A stretch of 64,000 bases of DNA from Streptomyces rubrogriseus (GCF_027947575.1 NZ_CP116256.1:1798001-1862000); one strand, 5' to 3'; counted from the first letter of the stretch, positions 13,175-22,515 are shown. Program-made: numbers and translations. The notes: generated from the letters alone by a model not told the origin.

Positions 13175-14683
13175 CTACTGGCAGTCCTCGCCGCGGTTGA
13201 TGCAGTCGACCACCTCGTTCATCAGGTCCTCGTCCATGACGTTGATGAAGTCGTTGTGATCCGTGATCGGCTTGTGCAACTGCTCCGGGAAGCTGTCCAC
13301 GGCGTACGGGTTCTGCACCTGGCCGTTCTCGACGGTCGGGGCCGGAATGTCGTACGCGAGGCGGATCTGCAGCTGGGGCACGGCCTGGAAGCCGTTCGCG
13401 CAGCTGCCGTCCTCCTGGACGAACGCCATGTGGTCCCGGTGGTTGGCGCTGTCGATGTTCTGGCCGTCCCAGCAGCTCTGGAAGTTGACCGTGCGCAGCA
13501 CCTGGCTGCCGTCGGGGCAGAGCGGGTACTTGTCCGTCACCTGCCGGTCCTCGAAGCCGGAGCAGCTCCACGAGGTGTTGGCGTTGGCGTCGCCGTTGGT
13601 GAAGGACTTGGCGTCGCCGGTGATGACGCGCAGGAACTTCGGCATCGCGACCACGTCGCCCTGCCGGCTGCCGACGAACCTGATCTGGGCCTCGGCCGGC
13701 TTGAGGATCTTGCCGATGTTGCCCTCGGCGCCACCGCCCTGGTCGTTCGCGTCGAACTCCTGGGTACCGTCCTGGAGGCGCAGCACCGGCCAGTAGTAGG
13801 TGGACTTGTCGCCCTGGTTCTGGCACGAGGTGTCCGCGTTGGCGAGATCCTCGTCGCTGGAGAAGGCGTCGTTGTCCTGGTTGCCGACGTAGTCGTGCGT
13901 GTGGTGCGCGCCGTTGTCGACACCCGGGGCGGCGATCAGGTTGTCGCTGTTGAACAGGTTGTTCTCGTTGACGCCGCAGTCCGTGGTGAAGCTGCCGGTG
14001 GAACCGCCGTCGCCGTCGGCGGCCAGGCCGTTGCGGCTGTCGCGGGAGTTCGGCTGGACGTCGTTGATGTCGACGAAGTCGTCGGCGACCGGGCCCGCGA
14101 CGCCGTTGCCGTTGTCGTCGTCGCCCTCCTGGTCCTGACCGCCGCCGTCCTGCCCGCCGTCCTGGCCGCCCCCGTTCTGGCCGCCGCCGTTCTGGCCGCC
14201 GCCGTTCTGCTGGTCCGCGGGACGTCCCTGGCAGCCCGCCAGCTCGTCCAGGTTGTCGTCGGCCTTGCCGCCGGCCCGGTTGATCTCCAGCTGGATCCGG
14301 TCGATGATCGCCTTCCGCCGGTCCTTGAGCGGGCCCAGAATGGTGTTCTGCACGAACTGCGAGTCACCCGCCTGCGCCCGCCGGGTGGTGGCCAGGCGCT
14401 GGTAGGCGTTGGTGATCTGGCTGTCCATCGTGGCCAGTTCGCCGTCCACCTCCCCGCGCGCCCGGTCCGGCACGTCACGGATCTTCTGGCCGACGTCGGG
14501 GCAGTCGATCGTCGCGACCTGCGCGCCGGCCGACCTGGTCCGGTTGTGACCCCCGTGATCCTCGTGCGCCGAAGCGTAGAAGTTGGCCCAGACCAGCCCG
14601 CCCCCGCCGACCGCCAGGGCCGCCGCCCCGGCTACGATCTTGGTCGCCAGCGGCGTACGGCGTTTTCTCGTGTTGCGTCCCAT
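13175..14683 (-). CDS. Secreted DUF1996 domain protein
   Basis: The 502-residue exported protein begins [15 protein letters not shown] with a signal/anchor segment (about 13-33); GAGGAG lies just upstream of ATG 14683. An N-terminal helical domain (about 50-150, CPDVGQ to DELAGC) is followed by a low-complexity linker of repeated QNGGG and QDGG units. The DUF1996 domain follows (about 250-490), with the family marks [16 protein letters not shown] and [21 protein letters not shown]1996 proteins are secreted in fungi and actinomycetes and their biochemical role is unknown. The N-terminal domain resembles that of the protein at 22519-23190, which suggests a shared cell-surface module. Confidence 0.88.
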   Translation of the reverse strand: MGRNTRKRRTPLATKIVAGAAALAVGGGGLVWANFYASAHEDHGGHNRTRSAGAQVATIDCPDVGQKIRDVPDRARGEVDGELATMDSQITNAYQRLATTRRAQAGDSQFVQNTILGPLKDRRKAIIDRIQLEINRAGGKADDNLDELAGCQGRPADQQNGGGQNGGGQNGGGQDGGQDGGGQDQEGDDDNGNGVAGPVADDFVDINDVQPNSRDSRNGLAADGDGGSTGSFTTDCGVNENNLFNSDNLIAAPGVDNGAHHTHDYVGNQDNDAFSSDEDLANADTSCQNQGDKSTYYWPVLRLQDGTQEFDANDQGGGAEGNIGKILKPAEAQIRFVGSRQGDVVAMPKFLRVITGDAKSFTNGDANANTSWSCSGFEDRQVTDKYPLCPDGSQVLRTVNFQSCWDGQNIDSANHRDHMAFVQEDGSCANGFQAVPQLQIRLAYDIPAPTVENGQVQNPYAVDSFPEQLHKPITDHNDFINVMDEDLMNEVVDCINRGEDCQ

Positions 14684-14842
14684 GGAACTCCTCAAACTTC
14701 CTTGCGGGGGCATCGCTTGCGGGGCATCGAGGGCGCCCGACAGGAGTGAAGCGGCTCCCATCCATACGGAAGCCGCTCCGGAGGTGTTCACCCGACTCGG
14801 GAATTGCTGGGGCCGGTGGGGCCCCCGGGACGCGTCACAGGG

Positions 14843-15496
14843 TCAGCGGCCGCGGTCCAGATACGCCAGAACCGCCAGGACACGGCGGTTGTCGTCGTCC
14901 GAGACCTCCAGGCTCAGCTTCGCGAAGATGTTCGCCGTGTGCTTCGCGATCGCCCGCTCGGTGACGACGAGCCTGCCCGCGATCGCCGCGTTGGTCCGGC
15001 CCTGCGCCATCAGCTCCAGCACCTCCAGCTCGCGCGGGGTGAGCCGCTCCAGCGGCCGGTCCTCCGCCGCGCGCCGGCTCAGCAGCTGCTGGATGACCTG
15101 CGGGTCCATCGCCGTACCGCCCGACGCCACCCGCCGTACGGCGTCCACGAACTGCTCCGCGTCGAAGACCCGGTCCTTGAGCAGGTAGCCCACCCCGCCA
15201 CTCCCGTCGGCCAGCAGCTCGCGCGCGTACAGCTGCTCCACGTGCTGGGAGAGGACCAGCACCGGCATTCCGGGCCGGTCGCGGCGGGCCTGCAACGCGC
15301 ACTGCAGGCCCTCGTCGGTGAGCGTGGGCGGCAGCCGCACGTCGACCACGGCGACGTCCGGCTCCAGTTCGGCCAGGGCCCGGGACAGTTCGGGGCCGGT
15401 CTCGACGGCCGCGGCGATCTCGAAGTCGTGGGCCTCCAGGAGCCGGACCAGTCCGTCGCGCAGCAGGAACAGGTCTTCGGCTAGGACAACGCGCAA
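14843..15496 (-). CDS. NarL/LuxR-family response regulator
   Basis: The 217-residue regulator has a receiver domain (VVLAEDLFLLRDG, phospho-acceptor Asp in VAVVDVRLPP, Lys in YLLKDRV). A LuxR-type HTH follows (LTPRELEVLELMAQGRTNAAIAGRL, about residues 148-172). The likely start is TTG 15496, which gives (M)RVVLAEDLF with GGAGAT 3 nt upstream; it lies inside the kinase gene, so the two overlap by 16 bp and are coupled. It acts with the kinase encoded upstream. The inducing signal and targets are unknown. Confidence 0.9.
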   Translation of the reverse strand: MRVVLAEDLFLLRDGLVRLLEAHDFEIAAAVETGPELSRALAELEPDVAVVDVRLPPTLTDEGLQCALQARRDRPGMPVLVLSQHVEQLYARELLADGSGGVGYLLKDRVFDAEQFVDAVRRVASGGTAMDPQVIQQLLSRRAAEDRPLERLTPRELEVLELMAQGRTNAAIAGRLVVTERAIAKHTANIFAKLSLEVSDDDNRRVLAVLAYLDRGR

Positions 15497-16758
15497 GGGA
15501 TCTCCATGGTGACCATGGTGGGGCCGCCCGCGGGCGAGCTGACGGCCAGGACGCCGTCGAATGTACCGAGTCGGCGCTCCAGGCCGGCCAGGCCCGAGCC
15601 CGCTCCGACCACGGCACCGCCCTTGCCGTTGTCGGTGACACAGACGCGCAGCCGCCCCTCCGTGTAGTGCATGTCGACCCAGATCCGGTCGGCGCCGGAG
15701 TGCTTCACGGCGTTGGTGAGGGTCTCGCTGACCGCGAAGTACGCGGCCGACTCCACGGGGGCGTCGGCGCGGCCGGGCAGGTCCACCTCGACCTCGGCGG
15801 CGACGGGCAGTCGCAGGGCCAGGGCGCGCACCGCGTCGCCCAGGCCGCGTTCGGCGAGCACCGGGGGATGGATGCCGCGCACCAGTTCGCGCAGCTCGGT
15901 GAGGGCGTCGGCGGAGGACTGCCGGGTCTGCGCGAGCAGTTCCCTGGCCTTCGCCGGGTCCTTCTCCAGCAGTGCCTCGATGGTGCCCAGGTCCATGCCG
16001 ACGGCGACCAGCCGGGCCTGCGCCCCGTCGTGCAGGTCGCGCTCGATGCGGCGCAGCTCGGCGGCGGAGGTGTCGACGGCGTCGCGCCGGGTCTCGGTCA
16101 GCACCCGTACCCGCTCGGCTAGTTCGCCCTGGCCGGAGCCGAGGAGCGCGCCGGTGAGCCGGAAGTGGGCCTTCAGCGCGAGAGGGCTGAGCCGGACGGC
16201 GGCGACGAGGAGGGCGGCGCCCAGGCACGCGGCGTACAGCGCGGTGATCTGGTCGGTCACGGGCACGAAGCCGTACCAGTAGGTGTCGTCCCAGGCCCGC
16301 CACAGCCCGGCCGCGATGACGAAGCCCTCCAGCGGGTAGAGCACCAGCGCGAAGGCCAGCAGCGCGCTGACGAAGCCCGCCGTCATGTCGACCGGCAGCC
16401 ACAGGACGTCCCGCCAGGTCGCCGGGTCACGGAGCATCCCGAAGGTACGGGCCCACGGGTTGGCACCCTCGGGCAGCGGCCGGTACGCCCGCGGGATCCG
16501 CACCCCGCCCCACTCGGCGGCGAGCAGCCGCCGCCAGTCCGCGAACGCCCGTACCCCCGTCAGCACCCACGACGTGGTGACGATGCCGACCCCGATCGGG
16601 ATGAGGGCGATGGACACCACGGTCAGGCAGAAGCAGATCACCGCGCCGGGCAGGGAGACGAGCGCCAGTGCAAGTCCCCGTACGGCCGACAGCGCCACGC
16701 CCCGCGTCCGCCCGGATGTCTGTGGCCGCCCCGTGCCGCTCTTCGTCTCGATGCTCAT
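15481..16758 (-). CDS. NarL-type sensor histidine kinase (HisKA_3)
   Basis: This 425-residue membrane kinase has paired N-terminal transmembrane segments (about 19-58) and further ones (about 115-195, including a DTYWYGF loop). The HisKA_3 box is IERDLHDGAQARLVAVGM (phospho-acceptor His near 244), and the HATPase domain has ETLTNAVKHSGA, VTDNGKGG and GSGLAGLERRL. No large sensory domain is visible, so the signal is probably membrane-borne. The ATG at 16758 follows a weak ribosome site. The downstream response regulator starts inside its 3' end. Confidence 0.9.
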   Translation of the reverse strand: MSIETKSGTGRPQTSGRTRGVALSAVRGLALALVSLPGAVICFCLTVVSIALIPIGVGIVTTSWVLTGVRAFADWRRLLAAEWGGVRIPRAYRPLPEGANPWARTFGMLRDPATWRDVLWLPVDMTAGFVSALLAFALVLYPLEGFVIAAGLWRAWDDTYWYGFVPVTDQITALYAACLGAALLVAAVRLSPLALKAHFRLTGALLGSGQGELAERVRVLTETRRDAVDTSAAELRRIERDLHDGAQARLVAVGMDLGTIEALLEKDPAKARELLAQTRQSSADALTELRELVRGIHPPVLAERGLGDAVRALALRLPVAAEVEVDLPGRADAPVESAAYFAVSETLTNAVKHSGADRIWVDMHYTEGRLRVCVTDNGKGGAVVGAGSGLAGLERRLGTFDGVLAVSSPAGGPTMVTMEIPCALS

Positions 16759-16810
16759 GGCGTCAGTCTCGCCGAGGCGACGGCGCGGGGCACGGGGCCG
16801 ACCACCCCGA

Positions 16811-17845
16811 TCAGGGGGTGGTGTCAGATACACCCCCGCCGGGTCCGTCGGCGGCGAGGACCTTCGCCTCCGTCTCCGGGTCCAGGCCGACCGGTGGCCG
16901 GTCCGGGCGTTGGGGTGCCGTGCCGCCGAGGGTCCGCAGCCAGGCCCAGGTGTCGGCCGCGGTGTCGCCCACGGACCGGCAGACGAGGCCCGTCGCCAGG
17001 GCCCTGGAGACGTCCGCGCTCTGCAGGGCGTCGTGCAGGTCGCTGCCCGGCGGGGTCCACACCGGCAACTGGCCCCACGGTTCGACACCGGCGGCCAGGA
17101 CGGTCTCGGGGGCGGTCCAGCGCAGCTCCGCGGTGCCGCCCGTGACCGCCGCGCAGGCTTCGAGCAGGCCGCCCATCGTGGTGTGCCCCGGCGGGGAGAC
17201 CAGGTTGTACGGCCCGCTCAGCTCCCGCTCCACCGCGCCGAGCACCCAGTGGGCGAGGTCACGCACGTCGACGTACTGCAGGGGCAGGTCCCGCGGTCCC
17301 GGCGCGAGGACCGGGCCGCCGCGGGCCAGGCGGTTCAGCCACCAGGGCAGGCGGCCGACGTTCTCGTACGGGCCGAGGATCAGCCCGGCCCGCACGAGCA
17401 CCGAGCGGTCCGCGCCGAAGGCGTCCAGGACGGCCAGCTCGGCGCCCCGCTTGTCCCGGGCGTAGTCGCGCTGCCCGGCGTCCGGCGAGGCGCCCCCGAC
17501 GAGCGGGGCGTCCTCGGCGTACCCGGCGGGCGGGGCCCAGGCGTACACCGAGCAGCTCGACACGTACACGTACCGTCCGGCGCGCCGCCGCAGCAGCCGG
17601 GCCGCGTCCCGCACCGCGTGGGGCGCCGCCGACCAGGTGTCGACGACGGCGTCCCACGTTCCCTCGGCCCCGGTCAGGGCGGCGAGCCCGTCGGGTGCGG
17701 TGCGGTCGCCGTGCAGCACCCGCGCTCCGGGGGGCGGGGCGTGCCGTCCGCGGTGCAGGACGGTCACCTCCCAGCCGCGGCCGAGCGCCGCCTCGACCAC
17801 GGACCGCCCCACGAACTCCGTACCGCCCAGCACCAGTAGCCTCAT
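16811..17845 (-). CDS. NAD-dependent epimerase/dehydratase, extended SDR
   Basis: The 344-residue protein is an extended short-chain dehydrogenase relative. It has the Rossmann motif LVLGGTEFVGRSVVEAAL at residues 4-21. VYVSSCSVYAW follows near 95, and the YxxxK-type site reads YARDKRGAE near 128. The C-terminal half resembles reductases of the isoflavone/epimerase type. The substrate cannot be told from sequence. It lies on the same strand between the kinase gene and the winged-helix regulator gene. Confidence 0.85.
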   Translation of the reverse strand: MRLLVLGGTEFVGRSVVEAALGRGWEVTVLHRGRHAPPPGARVLHGDRTAPDGLAALTGAEGTWDAVVDTWSAAPHAVRDAARLLRRRAGRYVYVSSCSVYAWAPPAGYAEDAPLVGGASPDAGQRDYARDKRGAELAVLDAFGADRSVLVRAGLILGPYENVGRLPWWLNRLARGGPVLAPGPRDLPLQYVDVRDLAHWVLGAVERELSGPYNLVSPPGHTTMGGLLEACAAVTGGTAELRWTAPETVLAAGVEPWGQLPVWTPPGSDLHDALQSADVSRALATGLVCRSVGDTAADTWAWLRTLGGTAPQRPDRPPVGLDPETEAKVLAADGPGGGVSDTTP

Positions 17846-17915
17846 GCGGCCACTGTGCCGGGCGCGGTGGCCGGAGGGAACGCCGCTCTGCCGTCGGCAG
17901 AGCGGCGGCGCGGGC

Positions 17916-18503
17916 TCAGCGCCCGGTGGGCGGCGTGTACTTGTAGCCGACGCGCCGCACGGTCTGGATCGTCTGCCGGTGCTGCGCGCCGAGCTTCCGG
18001 CGCAGTCGGGCCACGTGCACGTCGACGGTGCGGCCGTCGCCCACGTGTCCGTAGCCCCACACCGTGGTGACCAGCTGGTCGCGGGTGTGCACCCGGTGCG
18101 GATGCGCGACGAGGTGCGCGAGCAGTTCGAACTCCAGGTAGGTCAGGTCGAGTTCGCGTCCGTCCACGGCGGCGGTGCGCCGGGCGGGGTCGATCCGGAC
18201 GAGCGGGTTCTCCGCCCGGTCCCGGCCGGGGTCCTGGGCCCGGGGCTGGTCCGGGTCCCGGAACGGCGGCTGCTGGTCGGCCGGGACGAGGACGAGGTAG
18301 CCGACCATCGGCGGGTGTCCCGGCAGTGCCGGCAGGGAGTGCGCGGGCGCGGGCAGCCAGGTGGCGCCCGGCGGCAGCAGGTCCACGACGTCCGCCACCT
18401 CGTCCGGGGCGACGGCGCGCAGCCGGTGCCGGGGGCCGCCGGAGTCGGGGCGGGCGGTGGGGGAGTCGAGGGTGACGGTGGACAGGGAACGGGTGGTCGC
18501 CAT
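17916..18503 (-). CDS. Stand-alone OmpR/PhoB-type winged-helix DNA-binding protein
   Basis: The 195-residue protein has a C-terminal OmpR_C domain (about 98-192): DLTYLEFELLAHLVAHPHRV, then TVDVHVARLRRKLG and the RRVGYKY wing. The N-terminal 90 residues do not form a receiver; no phospho-acceptor Asp pattern is seen, and the region contains a VGYLVLVPADQQP strand. It is therefore an orphan regulator that is not controlled by aspartate phosphorylation. A small possible ORF lies upstream. Targets are unknown. Confidence 0.85.
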   Translation of the reverse strand: MATTRSLSTVTLDSPTARPDSGGPRHRLRAVAPDEVADVVDLLPPGATWLPAPAHSLPALPGHPPMVGYLVLVPADQQPPFRDPDQPRAQDPGRDRAENPLVRIDPARRTAAVDGRELDLTYLEFELLAHLVAHPHRVHTRDQLVTTVWGYGHVGDGRTVDVHVARLRRKLGAQHRQTIQTVRRVGYKYTPPTGR

Positions 18504-18633
18504 GAGACGTCAGCTCTTTCGCGCGAGAGGTTCGTCGGGAGGGGCGACGGGCGCGAGTTCGTGGTCGGGCGCGTCGCGGGACGTACGTCGTGCGCACCGG
18601 CGGCAGGCGCGGAAGGCCTGTGAGGTGGGGCTT

Positions 18634-18756
18634 CTAGCGGGCCGGCGCGGTCGTCGCGCGGCAACACACCCGGTCGAAGTCGTCGTGCTGACGGGAAGGC
18701 CAGAACGGCTCGAGGTCATGGCGACCCGTCGCTGCGTACTTCCGGAAGCTGGCCAT
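18634..18756 (-). CDS. Possible 40-residue small protein
   Basis: An ATG at 18756 opens a frame ending in TAG (18634-18636). The peptide starts MASFRKYAATGRHDLEPFWP and ends with VCCRATTAPAR, rich in Arg, His and Asp, with two adjacent cysteines. No Shine-Dalgarno is visible, which weakens the call. It precedes the winged-helix regulator on the same strand by 131 bp and may be a leader peptide or a chance ORF. Confidence 0.3.
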   Translation of the reverse strand: MASFRKYAATGRHDLEPFWPSRQHDDFDRVCCRATTAPAR

Positions 18757-18784
18757 GGGCTCATTGAAGCAGACGGCGGCGGGG

Positions 18785-18801
18785 GAGAGGAGACTCCTCT
18801 C
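18785..18801. promoter_or_regulatory. Perfect 17-bp palindrome, unassigned
   Basis: GAGAGGAG (18785-18792), centre A, CTCCTCTC (18794-18801). It lies about 40 bp downstream of the DUF6891-like gene stop on the minus strand and upstream of the small ORF. It could be an operator or a short terminator. Confidence 0.4.
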
Positions 18802-18843
18802 AGTGCGTGGACGCCGACTGGCCGGAACCGGCCGCCGCAGCGG

Positions 18844-19773
18844 TCAACCCTCCAGCCTTTTGCGCCAGTCCAGCGGGGCTACGGCGATCGCCCGGCCCGG
18901 GTCGCCGTTCCACTCCGTGGACAGTCCGGATTCCGCGAAGGCCGCCACGACCTCGTGGCCGACGGCCGTCGTCGTCTCCTCGGAGCCGTCGAAACCGCCG
19001 TAGTGCAGCGTGAGCCCGTGTCCCTCGGCGGCGGCCTCGGTGCTCTGCCGGTGGAAGAAGACGAAGCCGCGGGCGCCCTCGCGCTCGGCGCCGATCTCCG
19101 CGGTGCCGCAGCTCCGGCAGCAGGTGAAGTTCTCCCGGGCGGTGACACCGGCCGCGTCCAGGGCCTGGAAGACCCGGGTGAGGCGGTCCGGGTCGGTGGT
19201 CTCCTCGCCCCAGGCCGCCTGCTCGGCCAGCCGCTCCCGCCACAGCCGGTCCACCGACCGCCAGGCCTGGGCCCGGGACACCGGCCGCTCCCCGTACTCG
19301 CCGCCGACGAGGTGCTCCTGGGCGGCCTGGACGAGCGCCTTGCGGCCGTCGTACCCGCAGCGCAGCCGCTCCCGGATCAGCCGCTCGATCTGCTGCCGGA
19401 CCTCGTCCGGCAGCTCCGGAACGTCCTCCTGGGGTCCCAGGTCGATCGGCTCCCAGGCGACGCCCGCGTCCCAGCCGGACTCCTGGCGGGCCCAGCCGGT
19501 CAGGAGGTCGGCCACGCGGTGGGCGTCGTCGAGGTCGGCCCCGAAGAACGCGTCCGCGGCGGCCCGGTGCTCCAGCCGGTACTCCCCGCCCTCCTTGTGC
19601 CACACCTGCGCGAACACGTCGGGGATGTCCGGTATCCGCTGCACCACCAGGAAGTGGTCGCCGGCGTGGCCGATGCGCGACACCAGCTCCCGCAGCTCCG
19701 CCGCCCGGATCCGGGTGTGCGACTGCCCGTTCTCCGTCTCGACCCCGATGGCGAGGACACCGTCGATCTCCAT
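18844..19773 (-). CDS. Conserved hypothetical protein (DUF6891-like) with Cys cluster
   Basis: The 309-residue soluble protein resembles an uncharacterised actinobacterial family that I believe is annotated DUF6891; that name is from memory. The N-terminal 130 residues contain GVETENGQSHTRIRA. The middle is helical, and the C-terminal part has FTCCRSCGTAEIG (about residues 215-227), a CCxxC that could hold zinc or form a disulphide. A segment GFVFFHRQSTEAA follows, then GLTLHYGGFDG. It shares strand with glnII upstream and the regulators downstream. Function is unknown. Confidence 0.8.
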   Translation of the reverse strand: MEIDGVLAIGVETENGQSHTRIRAAELRELVSRIGHAGDHFLVVQRIPDIPDVFAQVWHKEGGEYRLEHRAAADAFFGADLDDAHRVADLLTGWARQESGWDAGVAWEPIDLGPQEDVPELPDEVRQQIERLIRERLRCGYDGRKALVQAAQEHLVGGEYGERPVSRAQAWRSVDRLWRERLAEQAAWGEETTDPDRLTRVFQALDAAGVTARENFTCCRSCGTAEIGAEREGARGFVFFHRQSTEAAAEGHGLTLHYGGFDGSEETTTAVGHEVVAAFAESGLSTEWNGDPGRAIAVAPLDWRKRLEG

Positions 19774-19828
19774 GTCCCCACCCTCGCACGCGCCACTGAC
19801 AACGCGGCCGGGTGGCGGTGGCTCGGGC

Positions 19829-20860
19829 TCAGACCTGGCCGGCCTTCTCCAGCGCCGTGCAGCAGGTGTCGACGAGCAGGCGGGTCACGACGTACGGGTC
19901 GACGTTGGCGTTGGGACGCCGGTCCTCGATGTAGCCCTTGCCGTCCTTCTCGACCTGCCACGGGATGCGCACCGAGGCGCCGCGGTCGGAGACGCCGTAG
20001 GAGTACTCGTTCCACGGGGCGGTCTCGTGCAGGCCGGTGAGGCGGTCGTCGATGCCGGCGCCGTAGTTCTTGACGTGGTCCATCGGCTTGGAGCCCTCAC
20101 CGAGGGACTCGGCGGCCGTGACGATCGCGTCGTAGCCCTCGCGCATCGCCTTGGTGGAGAAGTTGGTGTGCGCGCCCGCGCCGTTCCAGTCGCCCTTGAC
20201 CGGCTTGGGGTCGAGGGTGGCGGAGACCTCGAAGTCCTCGGCGGTGCGGTAGAGCAGCCAGCGCGCCACCCACAGCTGGTCGGAGACCTCCAGCGGCGCC
20301 AGCGGGCCGACCTGGAACTCCCACTGGCCGGGCATGACCTCGGCGTTGATGCCGGAGATGCCGAGTCCGGCCTTCAGGCAGTTCTCCAGGTGCGCCTCGA
20401 CGACGTCGCGGCCGAAGATCTCGTCCGAGCCGACGCCGCAGTAGTAGCCGCCCTGCGCGGCCGGGAAGCCGCCCTCGGGGAAGCCGAGCGGGCGGGCACC
20501 CTTGAAGAAGGTGTACTCCTGCTCGATGCCGAAGATCGGCTCCTGCGCGGCGAAGCGCTCGGACAGCTCGGCCAGCGGGGCACGGGTGTTGCTCGGGTGC
20601 GGCGTCATGTCCGTGTCCAGGACCTCGCACAGCACCAGGATGTCCTCGCCGCCGCGGATCGGGTCGGGGCAGGAGAAGACCGGCCGGAGCACGCAGTCCG
20701 AGGAGCTGCCCTCGGCCTGGTTGGTGGAGGAGCCGTCGAAGCCCCAGATCGGCAGGGCGTCCAGGCCGGCGGGGGCGTCCGTGATGATCTTCGTCTTGGA
20801 ACGGAGCTTGGCCGTCGGCTCGGTGCCGTCGATCCAGATGTACTCGGCCTTGAAGGTCAC
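19829..20860 (-). CDS. glnII: Glutamine synthetase type II (eukaryotic-like)
   Basis: This 343-residue enzyme makes glutamine from glutamate, ammonia and ATP. It matches the short GSII family in length and motifs: WGFDGSSTNQAEG (about 39-51), GIEQEYTFFKG (about 110-120), ATP-binding KGDWNGAGAHTNFST (about 222-236) and IPWQVEKDG near the C terminus. There is no adenylylation tyrosine region, as expected for GSII. The start GTG at 20860 has GAAGGAT upstream. A four-part GlnR box sits 103-140 bp upstream, so expression should rise under nitrogen limitation. Streptomyces typically carries this second synthetase in addition to glnA. Confidence 0.97.
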   Translation of the reverse strand: MTFKAEYIWIDGTEPTAKLRSKTKIITDAPAGLDALPIWGFDGSSTNQAEGSSSDCVLRPVFSCPDPIRGGEDILVLCEVLDTDMTPHPSNTRAPLAELSERFAAQEPIFGIEQEYTFFKGARPLGFPEGGFPAAQGGYYCGVGSDEIFGRDVVEAHLENCLKAGLGISGINAEVMPGQWEFQVGPLAPLEVSDQLWVARWLLYRTAEDFEVSATLDPKPVKGDWNGAGAHTNFSTKAMREGYDAIVTAAESLGEGSKPMDHVKNYGAGIDDRLTGLHETAPWNEYSYGVSDRGASVRIPWQVEKDGKGYIEDRRPNANVDPYVVTRLLVDTCCTALEKAGQV

Positions 20861-20962
20861 GGGGCCACATCCTTCGGGGTGGGTCTCGGCGCACGTGCGG
20901 GTGCGGCGGCGCGGGGGCGGCAGGGGTGCCGCGTCTACTGCCGTGCAGCGTGCCAACGGGCG

Positions 20963-21000
20963 ATTTCCCGGCCGTTGCCCGTATGTGAACCCCGTGTTAC
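20963..21000 (-). promoter_or_regulatory. GlnR box upstream of glnII
   Basis: Read on the minus strand: TTAAC-like element GTAAC (21000-20996), then TTCAC, GCAAC and GAAAT, each separated by 6 bp. This matches the actinobacterial a/b-site pattern (GTnAC-n6-GAAAC, twice) with divergence in the second element. It overlaps the 3' end of the MarR gene. GlnR control of glnII is established in S. coelicolor. Confidence 0.8.
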
Positions 21001-21473
21001 CCGGGCTCGTTGTGGCGCGGCTCACCCCCGTCGTCCGCGGCGGCCTCCCGTACGCCGGTCAGGAAGCCCCGGATCGCCGCCAGTTCCCGCTCGTCGTAGC
21101 CGCGCAGCAGCTCCACCGCCCGCCCGATCAGCGGGCCGAAGTGGGACCAGCCCAGCGCCACGGCCCGTTCGTCCACCTCGACGGTGACCCTGCGCCGGTC
21201 GCGTTCGTCGCGCACCCGGCGCACGTGACCGGCCCGCTCCAGCCGGTCGACCAGCGCCGTCGTGCCCGCGGAGTTCAGCCCGAGGGCGGCGCCCAGGTGT
21301 CCGGCGGTCGTCGCCCCGCCCGCCCGTGCCGCGTCCATGAGCGCGATGAGGGCGCGGACGTCGGTGGGGTGCATGCCGTTGCGCTGCGCGAACCGCGCGC
21401 TGTGCGCGCCCAGTTCGACGGTGACCGCGCGCAGGAGATGGACGATCTCCAGCTCCGGTTCCGGGTCGGACAT
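20997..21473 (-). CDS. MarR family transcriptional regulator
   Basis: The 158-residue regulator has a MarR winged helix: GMHPTDVRALIALMDAAR (about 32-49), a HTH around TTAGHLGAALGLNSAGTTALVDRLERAG, and the wing VRRVRDERDRRRVTVEV. I chose ATG 21473 (MSDPEPELE) because GGAG lies 7 nt upstream. Two other in-frame ATGs at 21509 and 21518 come from a short repeat and would add an acidic tail. The gene is divergent from the alpha/beta hydrolase gene, and a palindrome between them is its likely operator. Its stop overlaps the glnII GlnR box. Confidence 0.9.
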   Translation of the reverse strand: MSDPEPELEIVHLLRAVTVELGAHSARFAQRNGMHPTDVRALIALMDAARAGGATTAGHLGAALGLNSAGTTALVDRLERAGHVRRVRDERDRRRVTVEVDERAVALGWSHFGPLIGRAVELLRGYDERELAAIRGFLTGVREAAADDGGEPRHNEPG

Positions 21474-21573
21474 GCGGGTGCTCCGTTCGGTCTCTTCCGG
21501 CTCTGCCATCTCTGCCATCTCTGCCGTTTCTTCCGACTCTTCCGGCGCTGCGACGATCGCCTCGCTCGACAAG

Positions 21574-21592
21574 TATCTCGTTCAGCGAGGTA
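21574..21592. promoter_or_regulatory. Probable MarR operator in a divergent promoter
   Basis: TATCTCG (21574-21580), 5-bp centre TTCAG, CGAGGTA (21586-21592): arms match at 6 of 7 positions. It lies between the MarR gene and the divergent hydrolase gene, the usual place for a MarR autoregulatory site. Confidence 0.55.
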
Positions 21593-21642
21593 ATATCGGG
21601 GAAACCAGGAACAGGGAGCAAGCGAAACAGGGGGCACCGCTC

Positions 21643-22515
21643 ATGAGCGCTCGCGGTCCGTACGACGCCGGCCGTTTCCACGACGCCTACGACAAGGTCA
21701 TGGCCAAGTGGCCCACGGGGACCGAGTCGGTGACCGTACCCACCCCCTTCGGCGAGACGCACGTCCACCTGACCGGCCCGGCCGACGGTCGCCCCCTCGT
21801 GCTGCTGCCGGGCGGCGGTGCGGCGACCTCCGCGTCCTGGTACGCCCAGGCCGCCGAGCTGTCCCGCACCCACCGCGTCCACGCCGTCGACCTGATCGGC
21901 GCGCCGGGCCGCAGCACACCGGCCGGCGACCGCCACCCCCGTACGGTCGCCGACCTGGCCGGCTGGCTGGACGCGCTCCTCGACGGCCTCGGCATCGCGG
22001 AGACGGACCTCGGCGGGCACTCCTACGGCGCCTGGATCGCCCTGCACCACACCCTGCACGCGCCCGGCCGGGTACGCCGCCTGTTCCTCCTGGACCCGAC
22101 CCAGTGCTTCGCCGGGTTCAAGGCGGCCTACCTGCTGCGCGCGCTGCCGATGCTGCTGCGGCCCACGCCCCGCCGGGTCCGCGCCTTCCTGGAGTGGGAG
22201 ACCGGCGCGACCCCGCTCGACGCGGACTGGCTCGCCCTCCAGGAGGCCGCCGTCGGCTTCCCGGAGCGCAGGCCGGTCACCGGACCGCGCCCGGCCCCGG
22301 AGGCGCTGCGCGCCCTGGACGTGCCGGTCCTGCTGCTCCTGGCCGGGAACAGCAGGACGCACGACGCCGCCGAGGTGGCGGCCCGGGCGCGGACCCTGCT
22401 GCCGCACGTGGAGACGGAGGTCCTGCCGGACGTGTCCCACCACGCGCTGCCCCAGTCCGCGCCGCCCGGCCTCGGCCGCCGCCTCGGCGACTTCCTCACC
22501 GCGCCCGTCGGCTGA
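21643..22515 (+). CDS. Alpha/beta hydrolase
   Basis: The 290-residue enzyme is an alpha/beta-hydrolase. It has an oxyanion-type strand end (LVLLPGGGAATSASW, about 50-64), a nucleophile elbow GGHSYGAW (Ser near 127) and a late histidine in DVSHHALP (near 266). The acid is probably in LLLAGNSRTHD. The substrate is unknown. ATG 21643 has a G-rich AGGGGGC upstream. It is divergent from a MarR gene, which probably represses it. Its stop codon lies inside a hairpin shared with the convergent neighbour. Confidence 0.9.
   Translation: MSARGPYDAGRFHDAYDKVMAKWPTGTESVTVPTPFGETHVHLTGPADGRPLVLLPGGGAATSASWYAQAAELSRTHRVHAVDLIGAPGRSTPAGDRHPRTVADLAGWLDALLDGLGIAETDLGGHSYGAWIALHHTLHAPGRVRRLFLLDPTQCFAGFKAAYLLRALPMLLRPTPRRVRAFLEWETGATPLDADWLALQEAAVGFPERRPVTGPRPAPEALRALDVPVLLLLAGNSRTHDAAEVAARARTLLPHVETEVLPDVSHHALPQSAPPGLGRRLGDFLTAPVG

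Larger units (their letters stand above)
18504..18843. other. 340-bp intergenic region upstream of the winged-helix regulator
   Basis: Between the regulator start and the DUF6891-like stop I see a possible 40-codon ORF on the minus strand (18634-18756) and a perfect 17-bp palindrome at 18785-18801. I see no RNA gene or repeat family member. Confidence 0.5.
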
